6,302 bases of DNA from Actinomycetota bacterium (GTDB lineage: Bacteria > Actinomycetota > Acidimicrobiia > Acidimicrobiales > JAHWLA01): the NCBI GenBank assembly GCA_019347595.1, contig JAHWLA010000168.1:1-6302 (forward strand), read 5' to 3'. Position numbers and translations under genes: made by a program. Shown here piece by piece: positions 5,344 through 6,302 of the stretch (positions are counted from its first letter, which is position 1; each line of letters begins with the position of its first letter). Below the pieces are notes generated by a model. It was not told the origin of the DNA, did not search any database, and worked only from the letters and a program-made list of their open reading frames with translations.

Positions 5344-6302
5344 TCAGAGCAGGGTGTCGTCGAAGACGATGCCGCGGCCTGTGCAGGTCGGGCACGTCTG
5401 GCTGAACGACTCCACCAACCCCTCCGACACCCGTTTGCGGGTCATCTCCACCAGGCCGAGCTCCGAGATGTCGAACACCTGGGTACGGGTCTTGTCCCGC
5501 GACAGCGCGTTGCGGAAGGCCCGGATGACCTCGTCGCGGTTCTTCCGGATCTCCATGTCGATGAAGTCGATGACGATGATGCCGCCGATGTCGCGCAGCC
5601 GAAGCTGGCGGGCGACCTCCTCGGCCGCCTCCAGGTTGTTGCGGAAGACCGTCTCCTCCAGGCTCGACGTGCCCACGTTCTTGCCGGTGTTCACGTCGAT
5701 GACGGTCAGCGCCTCGGTGCGCTCGATGATGAGCGACCCGCCCGACGGCAGCCACACCTTGCGGTCCAGCGCCTTGTGCACCTGCTCGTGCACGTGCATG
5801 CGCTCGAACAGCGGCAGCGGCTCGCTGTCGGGGTCGTAGAACTCGACGCGGTCGGCCAGCTCGGGGCTGATGCTCGCCACGTAGTCGCGCACGTCCTCAT
5901 ACAGGGCGCGATCGTCGATGACGACGGCCCGGTACTCGCGGTTGAACTCCTCGCGGATGACGCGCACCGCCATGTCGGGCTCGCGGTAGAGCAACGCCGG
6001 CGCCTTCGACCGCTTGGCCTTGGCGTCGATGTCGTTCCACTGCTTGAGCAGGCGGGCGACGTCACGCCGCAATTCGTCGGGCGTCGCCCCCTCCGCCGCG
6101 GTGCGCACGATGAGGCCGTGCCCGGCCGGGCGCACGTCGTCGAGGATGCGGCGCAAGCGCTTGCGCTCGTCGTCGGGCAGCCGCTTGGAGATGCCGTAGG
6201 TGTCGCTGTTCGGAATGAGGACGACGAAGCGCCCGGGCAGCGACACTTCCTGGGTGAGGCGGGCGCCCTTGGTGCCGATGGGGTTCTTGGTGACCTGGCA
6301 CA
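5344..6302 (-). CDS. Ribonuclease E/G family endoribonuclease (5' end beyond window)
   Basis: This single-strand-specific endonuclease functions in rRNA and tRNA maturation and in mRNA decay. The 318 visible codons begin inside the catalytic domain (QVTKNPIGTKGARLTQE), so the start is outside the window. Landmarks follow in order: end of the S1 and 5'-sensor region (LPGRFVVLIPNSDTYGISKRL), GLIVRTAAEG, LPSGGSLIIERTEALTVIDV with the first metal-binding Asp in DVNTG, RQLRLRDIGGIIVIDFIDME with the second catalytic Asp, and the Zn-link CPTC in QTCPTCTGRG. The protein ends only about a dozen residues after the Zn-link (GIVFDDTLL, then stop), so the post-Zn small domain of E. coli RNase E and RNase G is absent here. 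Any non-catalytic extension must be N-terminal, as in some actinobacterial RNase E proteins. It could be named rne or rng; the visible part does not decide. It is followed by a palindromic terminator and then rplU. Confidence 0.96.
   Translation of the reverse strand, partial: CQVTKNPIGTKGARLTQEVSLPGRFVVLIPNSDTYGISKRLPDDERKRLRRILDDVRPAGHGLIVRTAAEGATPDELRRDVARLLKQWNDIDAKAKRSKAPALLYREPDMAVRVIREEFNREYRAVVIDDRALYEDVRDYVASISPELADRVEFYDPDSEPLPLFERMHVHEQVHKALDRKVWLPSGGSLIIERTEALTVIDVNTGKNVGTSSLEETVFRNNLEAAEEVARQLRLRDIGGIIVIDFIDMEIRKNRDEVIRAFRNALSRDKTRTQVFDISELGLVEMTRKRVSEGLVESFSQTCPTCTGRGIVFDDTLL

Noticed and set aside
4533..5405. Plus-strand open frame antisense to rpmA and rplU
   Set aside because: The Ala/Gly/Leu/Asp-rich composition is a mirror of two canonical ribosomal protein genes; no family resemblance was seen.
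5126..5755. Minus-strand frame spanning the RNase E/G 3' end and the rplU 5' end
   Set aside because: It is out of frame with both conserved proteins, with low-complexity Arg/His/Gly composition.

Overview
The window is a very GC-rich housekeeping segment, most likely from an actinobacterium. The order RNase E/G, L21, L27, Obg, ProB, ProA is the classical actinobacterial arrangement. The codon third positions are almost all G or C, start codons include GTG and TTG, and candidate TAnnnT boxes sit a few bases upstream of starts, as in leaderless actinobacterial genes. A placement in Acidimicrobiia would be a guess from overall feel; the sequence alone does not prove it.

Layout, read along the minus strand from the right end: an RNase E/G family gene whose 5' part is outside the window (5344-6302); a 23-bp-arm palindrome (5293-5340) with a putative rplU promoter box; rplU (L21, 4959-5267); rpmA (L27, 4695-4952); a 177-base interval that stays open in the rpmA frame and looks coding, touching obgE through TGATG (4518-4694); obgE (3301-4515); and proB (2213-3304), which overlaps obgE by GTGA. 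A 55-base bidirectional terminator-type hairpin (2155-2209) follows. The plus-strand GNAT acetyltransferase gene (1559-2152) then runs towards proB and away from proA. Beyond it, proA (284-1537) and the start of a MoxR-type AAA+ ATPase gene (1-284, coupled by TAGTG) continue on the minus strand.

Functionally there are two themes. One is ribosome and RNA: L21, L27, the ribosome-associated GTPase Obg and the RNA-processing endonuclease. The other is proline biosynthesis: ProB phosphorylates glutamate and ProA reduces glutamyl phosphate to the semialdehyde. The usual proB-proA adjacency is split by the reversed GNAT gene, so the two steps of one pathway appear to be transcribed separately, with proA and GNAT sharing a 21-27 base divergent start region.

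No mobile element, CRISPR array, tRNA or rRNA was seen, and there is no sign of a novel multi-gene system. The best leads are the unannotated coding-like frame between rpmA and obgE, the compact back-to-back promoter candidate between proA and GNAT, and the GNAT insertion that separates proB from proA. Coding density is very high, and no stretch over 300 bases lacks a gene.
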